Assembly (NCBI GenBank): GCA_963840245.1 | Contig: CAWIYI010000001.1 | Coordinates: forward strand, 1-28,229 | DNA: 28,229 bases | Reading direction: 5' to 3' | Source: Bog-473 sp963840245 | GTDB taxonomy: Bacteria > Actinomycetota > Acidimicrobiia > Acidimicrobiales > RAAP-2 | In this document: in pieces, positions 21,658 through 28,229 of the stretch | Numbering within the stretch: the stretch's first letter is position 1 | Layout of the letters: each line of letters begins with the position of its first letter | Translations under genes and position numbers: made by a program | The notes under the pieces: model-generated | Seen by the model: only the letters and a program-made list of their open reading frames with translations | Told to the model about the DNA's origin: nothing | Databases searched by the model: none

Positions 21658-22347
21658 TGCGGTCTCGGCCAGCCAGGCGAGGCCCCCGGCGAGGTGGCGC
21701 AGGTAGGCGGGCGTCTCCCATGCCCCGGGGAAGTGGCCCAGCGCGCTGTAGAACGTGCGGGCGGAGCCCTCCTGCACGCTCCAGGCAAGCGGGAACCCGC
21801 ACTCGGGTACGCGTCCCCCGGGCGCCGCCAGGTCGACCTGGTCCTCGGCGAGGCGGAGCAGGACCCGGGCGTCGGGACGGAGATCGGCGAAGAGGTAGAC
21901 CTCGTCGTGCCACTGCCAGCGGGTGCCGAGGTGCGCCGTCGCCGGGTGGTCGGCGTCGACCACGTCGATGGCGAAGTCCTGGGTCCAGGGATGGCCGTCG
22001 AAGCGGGCCCCCAGCATGGACCCGTACTCGGGCCAGCTGTGGCTGGCGTCAGTGGCGGAGTGGACGCCGAGAATGCGCAAGCTCCCGTTCCGCCAGGCCC
22101 CGTGCACGGCCGCCTTCTGCGCGGCGGACCACGGGGTTTCCCCGATGGTGAAGAGGGCGAGAACGCGGGCGTGCGCGAGATCGTCGGCCGAGACAGCGCG
22201 GACGTCGCTCACCACGGTCGGAGTGAGCTCGGCGAGGCCGGCCAGCTCGCCCAGGCCCGTCGCCGCCTGGCCCAGCACGCCGTGCACGCCCGCCGGCCCG
22301 TCGGCATAGGGGGCCACCTGGGTGACGATCAACATGTCGTCGGCCAC
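21655..22347 (-). CDS. ThuA-like domain protein
   Basis: A 230-aa protein with the class-I-glutamine-amidotransferase-like ThuA fold. It shows MLIVTQVAPY at the first strand, LALFTIGETPWS, the signature ILGVHSATDASHSWPEYGSMLGARFDGHPW, and late GFPLAWSVQEGSARTFYSALGHFPGAW, the common end of ThuA domains. The family is linked to sugar (trehalose) use but the reaction is not established. The start is GTG 22347, with TACACT 8 nt upstream, or ATG 22335; neither has a ribosome site. It is divergent from the RraA-like gene across 88 nt. Confidence 0.8.
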   Translation of the reverse strand: MADDMLIVTQVAPYADGPAGVHGVLGQAATGLGELAGLAELTPTVVSDVRAVSADDLAHARVLALFTIGETPWSAAQKAAVHGAWRNGSLRILGVHSATDASHSWPEYGSMLGARFDGHPWTQDFAIDVVDADHPATAHLGTRWQWHDEVYLFADLRPDARVLLRLAEDQVDLAAPGGRVPECGFPLAWSVQEGSARTFYSALGHFPGAWETPAYLRHLAGGLAWLAETA

Positions 22348-22355
22348 GCCCGGGG

Positions 22356-22361
22356 AGTGTA
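22356..22361 (-). promoter_or_regulatory. -10 element TACACT, leaderless promoter of the ThuA-like gene
   Basis: A TANNNT hexamer 8 nt before GTG 22347. Confidence 0.4.
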
Positions 22362-22435
22362 GACACGGGGCAGAGCCCCCGCCCGGTGCTCGAAGGCATG
22401 GGCACCCATACATCCCGAACGAGGAGGAGCACACC

Positions 22436-23086
22436 GTGAGCGAAGCGAGCATGGACTCCGGGGACATCGGGGCCGAGTTGGCGCGGCTCGGTTCCGCCAC
22501 CATCGGGGAGTCGGGCGGGCTTGCCGCGCATCGCAGGCTCCGACCGGCCTGGTCAGGCGCGGCGGTGGCCGCCCCGGCCTACCCGGTCGGCTGCACGCCG
22601 GGGGACAACCTGGCGGTGCACGTGGCGGTGACCAAGGCACCGCGCGGAAGCGTCCTCGTCGTCGATGTCGGCCAGGTGGCCGACCGAGGCTATTGGGGCG
22701 AGGTGCTGACGACGGCGGCCGAGGCCGCCGGCTTGGCCGGGTTGATCCTCGACGGCGGGGTGCGCGATGTCGCCGCCCTCGAGGCACATGCGTTCCCCGT
22801 TTTTTCGGCGACCATCGCGTTGACCGGTGCGACCAAGGACAAGCCGGGGACCGTCGGACTCCCGGTCCGGGTGGGAGGCGTCCTGGTCGCGGTGGGGGAC
22901 TGGGTCGTCGCGGACGTCGACGGGGTGTCGTTCGTGCCCCGCGAGGCAATCGACGAGGTGCTGGCCGCCGGACGCGACCGGGAGGCGAAAGAGGCCGGGT
23001 TCTTCGCGTCCCTCAAGTCCGGTTCGACGACGGTGGAGCTGCTCGGGCTCGACGCCTCGCTCGTGCGTCAAAGCGAGGCCGGATAG
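22436..23086 (+). CDS. RraA family protein (HMG/CHA aldolase-like)
   Basis: A 216-aa RraA-fold protein. The core GLAGLILDGGVRDVAALEAHAFPVFS contains the conserved R110-D111 that bind substrate and metal in 4-hydroxy-4-methyl-2-oxoglutarate/4-carboxy-4-hydroxy-2-oxoadipate aldolases; AYPVGCTPGDNLAVHVAV, GSVLVVDVGQVADRGYWGE and the C-terminal DWVVADVDGVSFVP also fit. In a catabolic setting a class II pyruvate aldolase or oxaloacetate decarboxylase is more likely than the E. coli RNase E inhibitor role. The start is GTG 22436, supported by GGAGGAG just upstream. It is followed by the SRPBCC gene after 29 nt. Confidence 0.85.
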   Translation: MSEASMDSGDIGAELARLGSATIGESGGLAAHRRLRPAWSGAAVAAPAYPVGCTPGDNLAVHVAVTKAPRGSVLVVDVGQVADRGYWGEVLTTAAEAAGLAGLILDGGVRDVAALEAHAFPVFSATIALTGATKDKPGTVGLPVRVGGVLVAVGDWVVADVDGVSFVPREAIDEVLAAGRDREAKEAGFFASLKSGSTTVELLGLDASLVRQSEAG

Positions 23087-23115
23087 CGCCTCGCCTCCGG
23101 TGGCACAATGCAGTC

Positions 23116-23619
23116 ATGAGCGAAGAGGCAGCGACAGCGGACGAGAAGGTGGAACGCTTGGAGGTGGAGCGGACGATCCCGGCGGAGCCGGGGCGCATCT
23201 TTGCTCTGCTCAGTGATCCCAAGGGTCACGTCACCATCGACAGCTCCGGCATGTTGATGGACTCCACCGGGGTGCCGGCGACCAAGGTGGGCGACGAGTT
23301 CGTCATCCACATGGATCGCGAGGCCCTCAACGACTTCCCGATGGGCCGTTACGACGTGACGGTCCACATCACGAAATTCCAGCCCGACCGCGAGATCGCA
23401 TGGACCATCGAGGGACAGATCAAGCCGCAGATCGGCCATGTCTACGGCTACCAACTCGAGCCAGTGGAGAACGGGACGCTCGTGACGTCCTACTACGACT
23501 GGTCGACCATCGATCCGCAGTGGAAGGAGGCCGACATCTTCCCCATCATCCCCGAGTCGGCTCTGCGCGCCACGCTGGGCATCCTGGAACGGACGCTCGC
23601 GCACTCGAGCGCATGGTGA
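23116..23619 (+). CDS. SRPBCC/polyketide-cyclase-like protein
   Basis: A 167-aa START/SRPBCC-fold protein with a hydrophobic cavity. It shows LEVERTIPAEPGRIFALLSDPKGHVTID at the start, then GDEFVIHMDREAL, YDVTVHITKFQPDREIAWTIEG, LEPVENGTLVTSYYDWSTID and the long C-terminal helix ESALRATLGILERTLAHS. Such proteins bind lipophilic ligands or act as cyclases; the ligand is unknown. No ribosome site is present, but CACAAT lies 6 nt before ATG 23116 and could be a weak leaderless -10. It is 29 nt after the RraA-like gene. Confidence 0.82.
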   Translation: MSEEAATADEKVERLEVERTIPAEPGRIFALLSDPKGHVTIDSSGMLMDSTGVPATKVGDEFVIHMDREALNDFPMGRYDVTVHITKFQPDREIAWTIEGQIKPQIGHVYGYQLEPVENGTLVTSYYDWSTIDPQWKEADIFPIIPESALRATLGILERTLAHSSAW

Positions 23620-23653
23620 CCGCTTCGCGCTGAGGGCCGACTCGCTCTCGTCT

Positions 23654-25717
23654 CTACAGGCTTCCAGCCGCCAGCGACTGTATGGCGGCCATCCCGACGA
23701 TCGGACGATTCAAGCGCAACGCGCCGGTCGAACCGTAGAAGCCGGCGTCTCCGAAAGTGAAGATGCCACCGTCGCGACCGACGAACCAGTACCCCTGGCC
23801 GTCGGCGGTACGGTCCATGCCCACGATCGGTGCACTTATCGGCATCCCTCCAGTCGAACCGAAGTAGGCCACGGCGCCGAAGTTGAAGATGCCTCCGTCG
23901 GAAGCGACCAGCCAGTAGCCGGCCCCGTCGGGGGACGCAGCCATGCCGACGATCGGCTTCTGCAGGGGGAGCCCGCCGGTAGAGCCGAAGAAGGGCGCGT
24001 CGCCGAAGGCGAAGATCCCGCCGTCGGATGCCACCAACCAGTACCCACTTCCGTCGAACGTCGAGGCCATTCCCACGATCGGTTTGGCGAGCCGCAGGCT
24101 TCCCGTCGACCCGTAGAAGGCGGCGTCGCCGAAGGAGAAGATCCCGCCGTCGGATGCCACAAGCCAGTACCCGCCACCGTCCGGCGTTGGCGACATCCCA
24201 ACGATGGGTGCGTTGAGGTGCATCCCACCGGTCGAGCCATAGAAGACGGCGTCGCCGAAGGCGAAGATCCCGCCGTCGGAAGCCAGGAGCCAGTAGCCGG
24301 CCTCGTCCGGCGTCGCGGCCATGCCGACGATGGGCGCGTTCAGGCGGAGGCTGCCGGTTGAGCCGTAGAACTGAGCGCCCCCATAGGTGAACACTCCGCC
24401 GTCGCTCGCAACCTCCCAGTACCCGGGGGCTCCGAGCGGTTTGATGGAGATGAGCAGGTTCGCCCGGGTCGCCAAGAGGTTCGAGTCCGTGACGGTGAAG
24501 GTGACCTGATATTGCCCCGAGATCGTGGGCGTGCCTTCAAGGACGCCGCTGGCCGCCAGGTGGATTCCGGGCGGGAGGTTCCCTCCGGACACGGCCCACG
24601 AGTAGGGAGCCAATCCACCGCTTGCCGCGAGCGAAGCGGCATACGGTACGCCGATAGTTCCGATGGTGAGGTTGGTCGTCGTGATACTTGGCGGAGCCGA
24701 CAGCGTGTCGATGGTGCCGCCGAGATTCGAACCCGCCCCGACGGCTTCACAGTTGACCGGACTGGCACAGGCCACCCCGAAGAGAGTGCCGACGCCGGAC
24801 GGAGCCGATGTGCTTGTCCAGGTGGTGCCGCCGTCGGTCGTCGTGAGGATGCGGGCGCCGCCGACAGCGGTGCATGTCGATGGGCTGACGCAGCTCACGG
24901 ACTCCAAGGTCGTTGCCCCACCGGGAGTCCCCAGGTCGTTCCATGCGGAGCCGCCGTCAGTCGTGCCGATCACGTGGGATCCGGTCGCCAGACAGGTTGT
25001 GTCGCTGGAGCACGAGATGCCGTTGAGAGTGGTCGCCGCGGCGGGCGCCGTCTGGGGGGCCCAGGTGGCCCCGCCGTTCCCCGTGGTGAGGATCACCGCA
25101 CTCGGTCCGCCGGACGACAGGCCCACGGCGGTGCAGTGCAGGGCATCCGGGCACGAGACCCCGGTGAAGTTGGTGACGATTCCGGGGTAGGACTCCGTGA
25201 CCCATGTTCCGCCGCCGTTGACCGTTGCGATGATGCTGGGCGAGGAGCTGCCGAAGTCGCTCACGGCATGACATGCAGCCGGGCTCGAGCATGAGACTCC
25301 TGTCAAGATGCCGACCCCCGAGGGGACGGGCTCGGACGTCCAGGTTGCACCCGCGTTCACGGTGCCGATGATGACGGGGCTTCCGAAGAGGCCGAATCCC
25401 ACCGCTGTGCAGTCGGAGGTCGTGGCACACGAAATGGCATTGAGGCCATTGACTTCGGAGGGAACTGCCTGAGCAGTCCAGGCGAATCCGTCATTGAACG
25501 AGGCCAGAACCGAGTTGACTCCGACGGCGAAGCATTCGGAGGTGCTGGGGCACGAAACCGAGCCCAGGCGACTCGTTCCCGGTGGCGGAGTCTGCGCCGT
25601 CCACGACAGCCCACCCGTCGTCGTGCCCATGATCGTGGACCCAGCCCCGAGGTTGCCCGTGTTGCCCACCGCAATGCAGTTCTCGGCAGAGGAACAGGAG
25701 ATTCCGGTGAGATCCAC
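23654..25717 (-). CDS. Secreted repeat protein, 3' part (BNR-like repeats, Ig-like domain, GYWLVASDGGIF repeats)
   Basis: 687 codons, the C-terminal two thirds of what was one gene with the fragment at 25718-26681. First come about eight repeats of ~43 residues of the form SC-x5-C-x-AVG ... TxDGGxTWT, like sialidase/Ycf48-type beta-propeller blades, each with a Cys pair that could form a disulfide. Then comes a putative Ig domain (TIGTIGVPYAASLAASGG, LPPGIHLAASGVLEGTP, YQVTFTVTDSN). Last are six 42-residue repeats GYWLVASDGGIFAFGD-xx-FYGSTGG-xxx-PIVGMA. No LPXTG or membrane anchor is seen at the end (QSLAAGSL). It is likely extracellular; binding to a surface or glycan is a guess. The frame is open upstream only to a TAA at 25856-25858 and lacks a signal peptide there, so the translated start is not real. 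Confidence 0.75.
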   Translation of the reverse strand: MDLTGISCSSAENCIAVGNTGNLGAGSTIMGTTTGGLSWTAQTPPPGTSRLGSVSCPSTSECFAVGVNSVLASFNDGFAWTAQAVPSEVNGLNAISCATTSDCTAVGFGLFGSPVIIGTVNAGATWTSEPVPSGVGILTGVSCSSPAACHAVSDFGSSSPSIIATVNGGGTWVTESYPGIVTNFTGVSCPDALHCTAVGLSSGGPSAVILTTGNGGATWAPQTAPAAATTLNGISCSSDTTCLATGSHVIGTTDGGSAWNDLGTPGGATTLESVSCVSPSTCTAVGGARILTTTDGGTTWTSTSAPSGVGTLFGVACASPVNCEAVGAGSNLGGTIDTLSAPPSITTTNLTIGTIGVPYAASLAASGGLAPYSWAVSGGNLPPGIHLAASGVLEGTPTISGQYQVTFTVTDSNLLATRANLLISIKPLGAPGYWEVASDGGVFTYGGAQFYGSTGSLRLNAPIVGMAATPDEAGYWLLASDGGIFAFGDAVFYGSTGGMHLNAPIVGMSPTPDGGGYWLVASDGGIFSFGDAAFYGSTGSLRLAKPIVGMASTFDGSGYWLVASDGGIFAFGDAPFFGSTGGLPLQKPIVGMAASPDGAGYWLVASDGGIFNFGAVAYFGSTGGMPISAPIVGMDRTADGQGYWFVGRDGGIFTFGDAGFYGSTGALRLNRPIVGMAAIQSLAAGSL
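23657..24424 (-). repeat. Six tandem 126-bp coding repeats
   Basis: Six consecutive units of 42 codons (the last slightly longer), each starting GYW and holding ASDGG, FGD or FGA, (F/Y)(Y/F)GSTG and PIVGM. They are divergent in DNA yet still clearly related, so they are older duplications rather than a fresh amplification. Confidence 0.85.
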
Positions 25718-26681
25718 TGCGTTCGTTGGAGGGGTCTGGAGTGACCACGTCGAACCGTTGTTCGAGGTGCCGACGACGTAGGGGGTTGTGCTGAGGTTGG
25801 TGCCGACACCGATGCAGGTCGTTTCGTTCGGGCAAGCAATGGAGTTCGAGCTGCGTTACCGTTGGCATCGTGATTGCAGCGGTCACGACCAGCCACCAGG
25901 TCTGACCGTGCTCAGTGCGGTTCCACCTCCAGCTCGCAATTCCGACGGCGACACAGTACGTGATCCCGAGCACAGAAACGCTCGACAGCGATGTAACGGA
26001 GGTTGTCGAAGTGATGTCCAGCTAGTCCCATTGTGCTGCGCCGACAATTGACGCTATGCTATCAACTGATATCCAACCGCAAAACACGTAATTGCGTTGG
26101 GGCATGAGACACCATGACAAGTGAGTTCAGTTCCAGATGGTGCGCGTCTGGGAGATTCCAAGTGGACCCATCTGTTGTCTGAACGATCCCAGTCCTCCAA
26201 CTGCGGTGCACTCGTCAATGTTGAAGCAAGAAATCGATTCGGCTGGAAACGCCGCATCCTGAATGGCCCAGCTTGACCCGCCGTTGGTCGACTTCATGAT
26301 TCCTGCGCCTCCGCCGGCGTAACAGACAGATGTCGACGGGCACGAGACAGTGGAAAGTGTCGTCACACCGGCTGGTGGAGTCGAATCGGACCACGTCGAG
26401 CCACCGTTCTGGGTCACGATGATGGAGGCTGCGTGGCCACCGTCGTCGCCCACGGCCACGCAGGTGGCGGAGCTTGCCGCCGAGCTTGGCGCACAAGAGA
26501 CGGCGGTGACGTTGGCCAGCGGCGCGAAGCTGGCTGTCGTCTGCCATGACGGCGCGACGGCGGCCGCGGGGAGCGTCCCTAGCTGGCTCCCAAGGAGTCC
26601 GATGAGGGAAAGGGTCATCACCGTCGACAGCGCGGTGGCGCGTGATTGTCCGAACCGAGCCCAACGCCAACTCCCTCCCAC
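25718..26681 (-). pseudogene. Secreted repeat protein, 5' part: signal peptide plus BNR-like repeats, broken by several frame disruptions
   Basis: From ATG 26681 a 184-aa frame starts with a basic N-terminus and a signal peptide (hydrophobic ALSTVMTLSLIGLLGSQLG, probable cleavage after AAA-VAP), then three repeats of the same SC...C-AVG type. It stops at 26127. The repeat text continues in other frames: VQTTDGSTWNLPDA, then APSGTELTCHGVSCPNA, which ends at a TAG, then NGTSWTSLRQPP, then SLSSVSVLGITYCVAVG, and finally the frame of the 3' part. At least five breaks fall within about 330 bp (roughly 25860-26190), and this stretch is visibly richer in A and T. Two of the breaks look like single missing bases. 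It is either a decayed gene or a poorly assembled stretch. Confidence 0.75.
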
Positions 26682-26771
26682 CCGGAAACCCGTTCAAATG
26701 ACCGAGGGATCGTATTCCTTCCACCCCCGTTGATTCACATCGGTGGCCAGGCCTGAAGTGAACGGTCGCTG

Positions 26772-27738
26772 CTAGGCGGGTTGCGGCGCGGGAACAACCG
26801 CGTTCGGGGGCGTACGACCCGCCAAGACGTCGCAAACTCCCTGGCAGGCAAGGCGGGCCATGCGGGTCCGCGTCGCGATAGTTGCACTTCCGATGTGAGG
26901 AAGCAGTGTCGCCCGGGGTGCAGAGAGCAACCGAGGATTTACGTTCGGCTCCCCATCGAAGACGTCGAGCCCGGCGCTGTAGATGATGCCGTTCTCGAGC
27001 GCATCGGCCAGCGCATTCTCGTCGACCACCGGCCCCCGGGCAGTGTTGATGAGCACGGCGGTGGGCTTCATGCGGGCCAGCTGTGCGGCGCCGATCAGGT
27101 GGCGGGTGGACTCGCTGAGGGGGACATGCAGACTCACGATGTCCGAACGTTCGAGCAACTCGTCAAGTTTCGGGACGAAACCCGTCACGCCTGTGTCGTG
27201 GCGGGCGGTGTGGATCACGCCCATGTTGAAACCGTCCGCTCTTTGGGCGACTGCACGCGCGATGCGCCCGAAACCAACCAGGCCCAGCGTGGCCCCGTGC
27301 ACATCGCGGGACAGGTGAGTTCCGAACCCCCATCCCGTCCATCGGCCTTCCCGCAGATCCCGTTCCGCGTCGGTCGCCAGACGCGTGGCGGCCAGGATGA
27401 GGAGGAAGGTCAGATCCGCCGTCGTTTCATCGAGCACTCCCGGCGTGTTGCACACGGTGATGCCCATTGCATGAGCCGAAACGACATCGATGTTGTCGTA
27501 ACCCACGGCTGCGTTGGCCACCACGCGCAGTCGCCCATTTCGTCCCGAGCTCAGCACCGCAGTATCGATGCGATCGGTGAGGTGACAGACGATTCCGTCG
27601 CATTCGGCGGCAAGCTGTATCAGCTCGTCGGCGGAAAGGCGGAGTGCCGTCCTCGCGCAACACGATCTCATGCCCTGCTTCGACGAGTGGATCCGTCCCA
27701 CCCTCCGTCAGGGGGCGGGTGACGAGAACGCGGGCCAC
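26772..27738 (-). CDS. D-isomer-specific 2-hydroxyacid dehydrogenase, one apparent 1-base frameshift
   Basis: An NAD-dependent 2-hydroxyacid dehydrogenase (glyoxylate/hydroxypyruvate reductase type), about 321 aa after correction. From GTG 27738 the first 35 residues (ARVLVTRPLTEGGTDPLVEAG) are in one frame; the rest (RLSADELIQLAAECDGI onward) is in another. Removing one base of the GG at 27641-27642 gives EDGTRLSADEL and a full-length enzyme. The body has the NAD loop GLVGFGRIARAVA, the substrate Arg in INTARGPVVDE, Glu in DVFDGEP and the catalytic His in LPHIGSAT. It reduces 2-oxoacids or oxidises D-2-hydroxyacids. GTG 27738 directly follows the cupin stop (TAG-GTG), so the two form an operon. 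Confidence 0.85.
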
Positions 27739-28122
27739 CTAGTGGGTCGTGTAGTTGATGGCGCCAGCGCCCTTGACGCCGATCGCGAAGCAGAAGCAGT
27801 GGATTGGAGCGTGGTCGCTGATCGGACGCAGTGAGTGGACCTTGTCGGGCGGGATGTAGACGAGGTCGCCCTGGGAGATGGGGCGGTCCTCTCCGTCGAT
27901 CGTCATGATTCCCTTGCCGTTCATGACGTAATAGAACTCGTGAGTCGGATGGGAGTGGGGGTCGACCAGACCGCCACCCGGGACCTCGAACTCGTTGACG
28001 AGCTCCAGATAACCCCCATCGGTGATGTCCTTGAACTCGCGGGACTCGATCATCCACCAGACCGGGACGGTGCCGTTGTGCTCGACGACCGGCGCCTTGG
28101 CTTCAATGCTTCGCACGTCCAT
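27739..28122 (-). CDS. Cupin domain protein
   Basis: A 127-aa single-domain cupin. Motif 1 is DPHSHPTHEFYYVMNGKG with metal ligands H56, H58 and E62; motif 2 is GDLVYIPPDKVHSL with H96. A metal-dependent small-molecule enzyme (isomerase or dioxygenase) or a sensor is possible; the reaction is not predictable. ATG 28122 has a good ribosome site GGGAGG 8 nt upstream. It leads the pair with the 2-hydroxyacid dehydrogenase, and a candidate operator lies 29 bp upstream. Confidence 0.88.
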   Translation of the reverse strand: MDVRSIEAKAPVVEHNGTVPVWWMIESREFKDITDGGYLELVNEFEVPGGGLVDPHSHPTHEFYYVMNGKGIMTIDGEDRPISQGDLVYIPPDKVHSLRPISDHAPIHCFCFAIGVKGAGAINYTTH

Positions 28123-28150
28123 CCCGTTGGCCTCCCAAGATTTCGTAGAC

Positions 28151-28164
28151 TGACTCCGGTGTCA
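28151..28164. promoter_or_regulatory. Candidate operator, site 5 (TGACTCCGGTGTCA)
   Basis: With flanks it is CTGAC-TCCGGT-GTCAG. It lies 29 bp upstream of the cupin ATG, between a possible TACGAA -10 (28142-28147) and the upstream -35 region, and also about 33 bp before a possible plus-strand start at 28197. Confidence 0.5.
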
Positions 28165-28196
28165 GGTTAGGCCGCGTTGCGCCGGAGCTGCACCCC

Positions 28197-28229
28197 ATGG
28201 CACAGGTCGAGGCAAACGAAAGCGAGCGA
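28197..28229 (+). CDS. Possible start of a divergent gene, cut by window edge
   Basis: ATG 28197 opens a frame of 11 codons (MAQVEANESER) that runs off the window. GGAG lies at 28183-28186, 10 nt upstream. Being divergent from the cupin operon across a shared operator is typical of an autoregulated regulator gene, but there is far too little sequence to assign a family. Confidence 0.25.
   Translation, partial: MAQVEANESER

Noticed and set aside
22436..23086. RraA as RNase E regulator
   Set aside because: The aldolase Arg-Asp pair is intact and the neighbours are metabolic, so an aldolase/decarboxylase role fits better.
23657..24424. CRISPR or other short-repeat array
   Set aside because: The repeats are 126 bp, diverged and in frame inside a protein; there are no short identical repeats with unique spacers.

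Overview
The window is GC-rich bacterial DNA that most resembles an actinomycete, probably of the class Acidimicrobiia. Three things point that way. Many genes have leaderless-type promoters, with a TANNNT hexamer 6-8 nt before an ATG or GTG. Thiolases are paired with DUF35 OB-fold partners. A secreted protein carries GYWLVASDGGIF-type 42-residue repeats, which I recall from acidimicrobial genomes. The taxon is an inference, because no rRNA or marker gene is present.

Layout, left to right. 1-2560: a thiolase cut by the window edge (its 5' end is frameshifted), its DUF35 partner, and a divergent acyl-CoA ligase. 2577-3276: a decayed flavin-oxidoreductase tail, a short transcription unit (possible 48-aa ORF or structured RNA) ending in a strong intrinsic terminator, and a 55-aa zinc-ribbon protein. 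3344-7565: a GH20 hexosaminidase coupled to a double-GNAT acetyltransferase, an acyl-CoA thioesterase-like protein and a divergent methyltransferase. 7566-7971: a gene-poor leader. 7972-12173: an operon with a cysteine-less HMG-CoA-synthase-fold/DUF35 fusion, a thiolase, an acyl-CoA dehydrogenase and a ferredoxin. 12245-14638: a YdcF-like membrane protein, a small CxxC protein and a YihY/BrkB membrane protein. 14713-18003: SDR, aldehyde dehydrogenase and alpha/beta hydrolase on the minus strand. 18128-19242: class II aldolase and RidA-like protein on the plus strand. 19232-21644: zinc alcohol dehydrogenase, VOC protein and PEP-mutase/isocitrate-lyase-like protein. 21655-23619: ThuA-like, RraA-like and SRPBCC proteins. 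23654-26681: a secreted repeat protein whose 5' third is broken by several frame disruptions. 26772-28122: a cupin and a frameshifted 2-hydroxyacid dehydrogenase.

Most genes fit one theme: activation, beta-oxidation-like shortening and carbonyl/aldehyde chemistry of an organic acid or alcohol whose identity the sequence does not give. The most interesting signal is a 14-bp palindrome (TGAC-N6-GTCA, consensus CTGACA-N4-TGTCAG) found at five non-coding or promoter sites, in front of the ligase/DUF35 pair, the 7.7-kb leader, the SDR/aldolase divergent promoter, the alcohol dehydrogenase operon and the cupin operon. It looks like the operator of one regulon; no full regulator gene is visible, but a possible divergent gene begins at the right edge. 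Single-base frame breaks in short G/C runs (thiolase, 2-hydroxyacid dehydrogenase) may be assembly errors rather than mutations.
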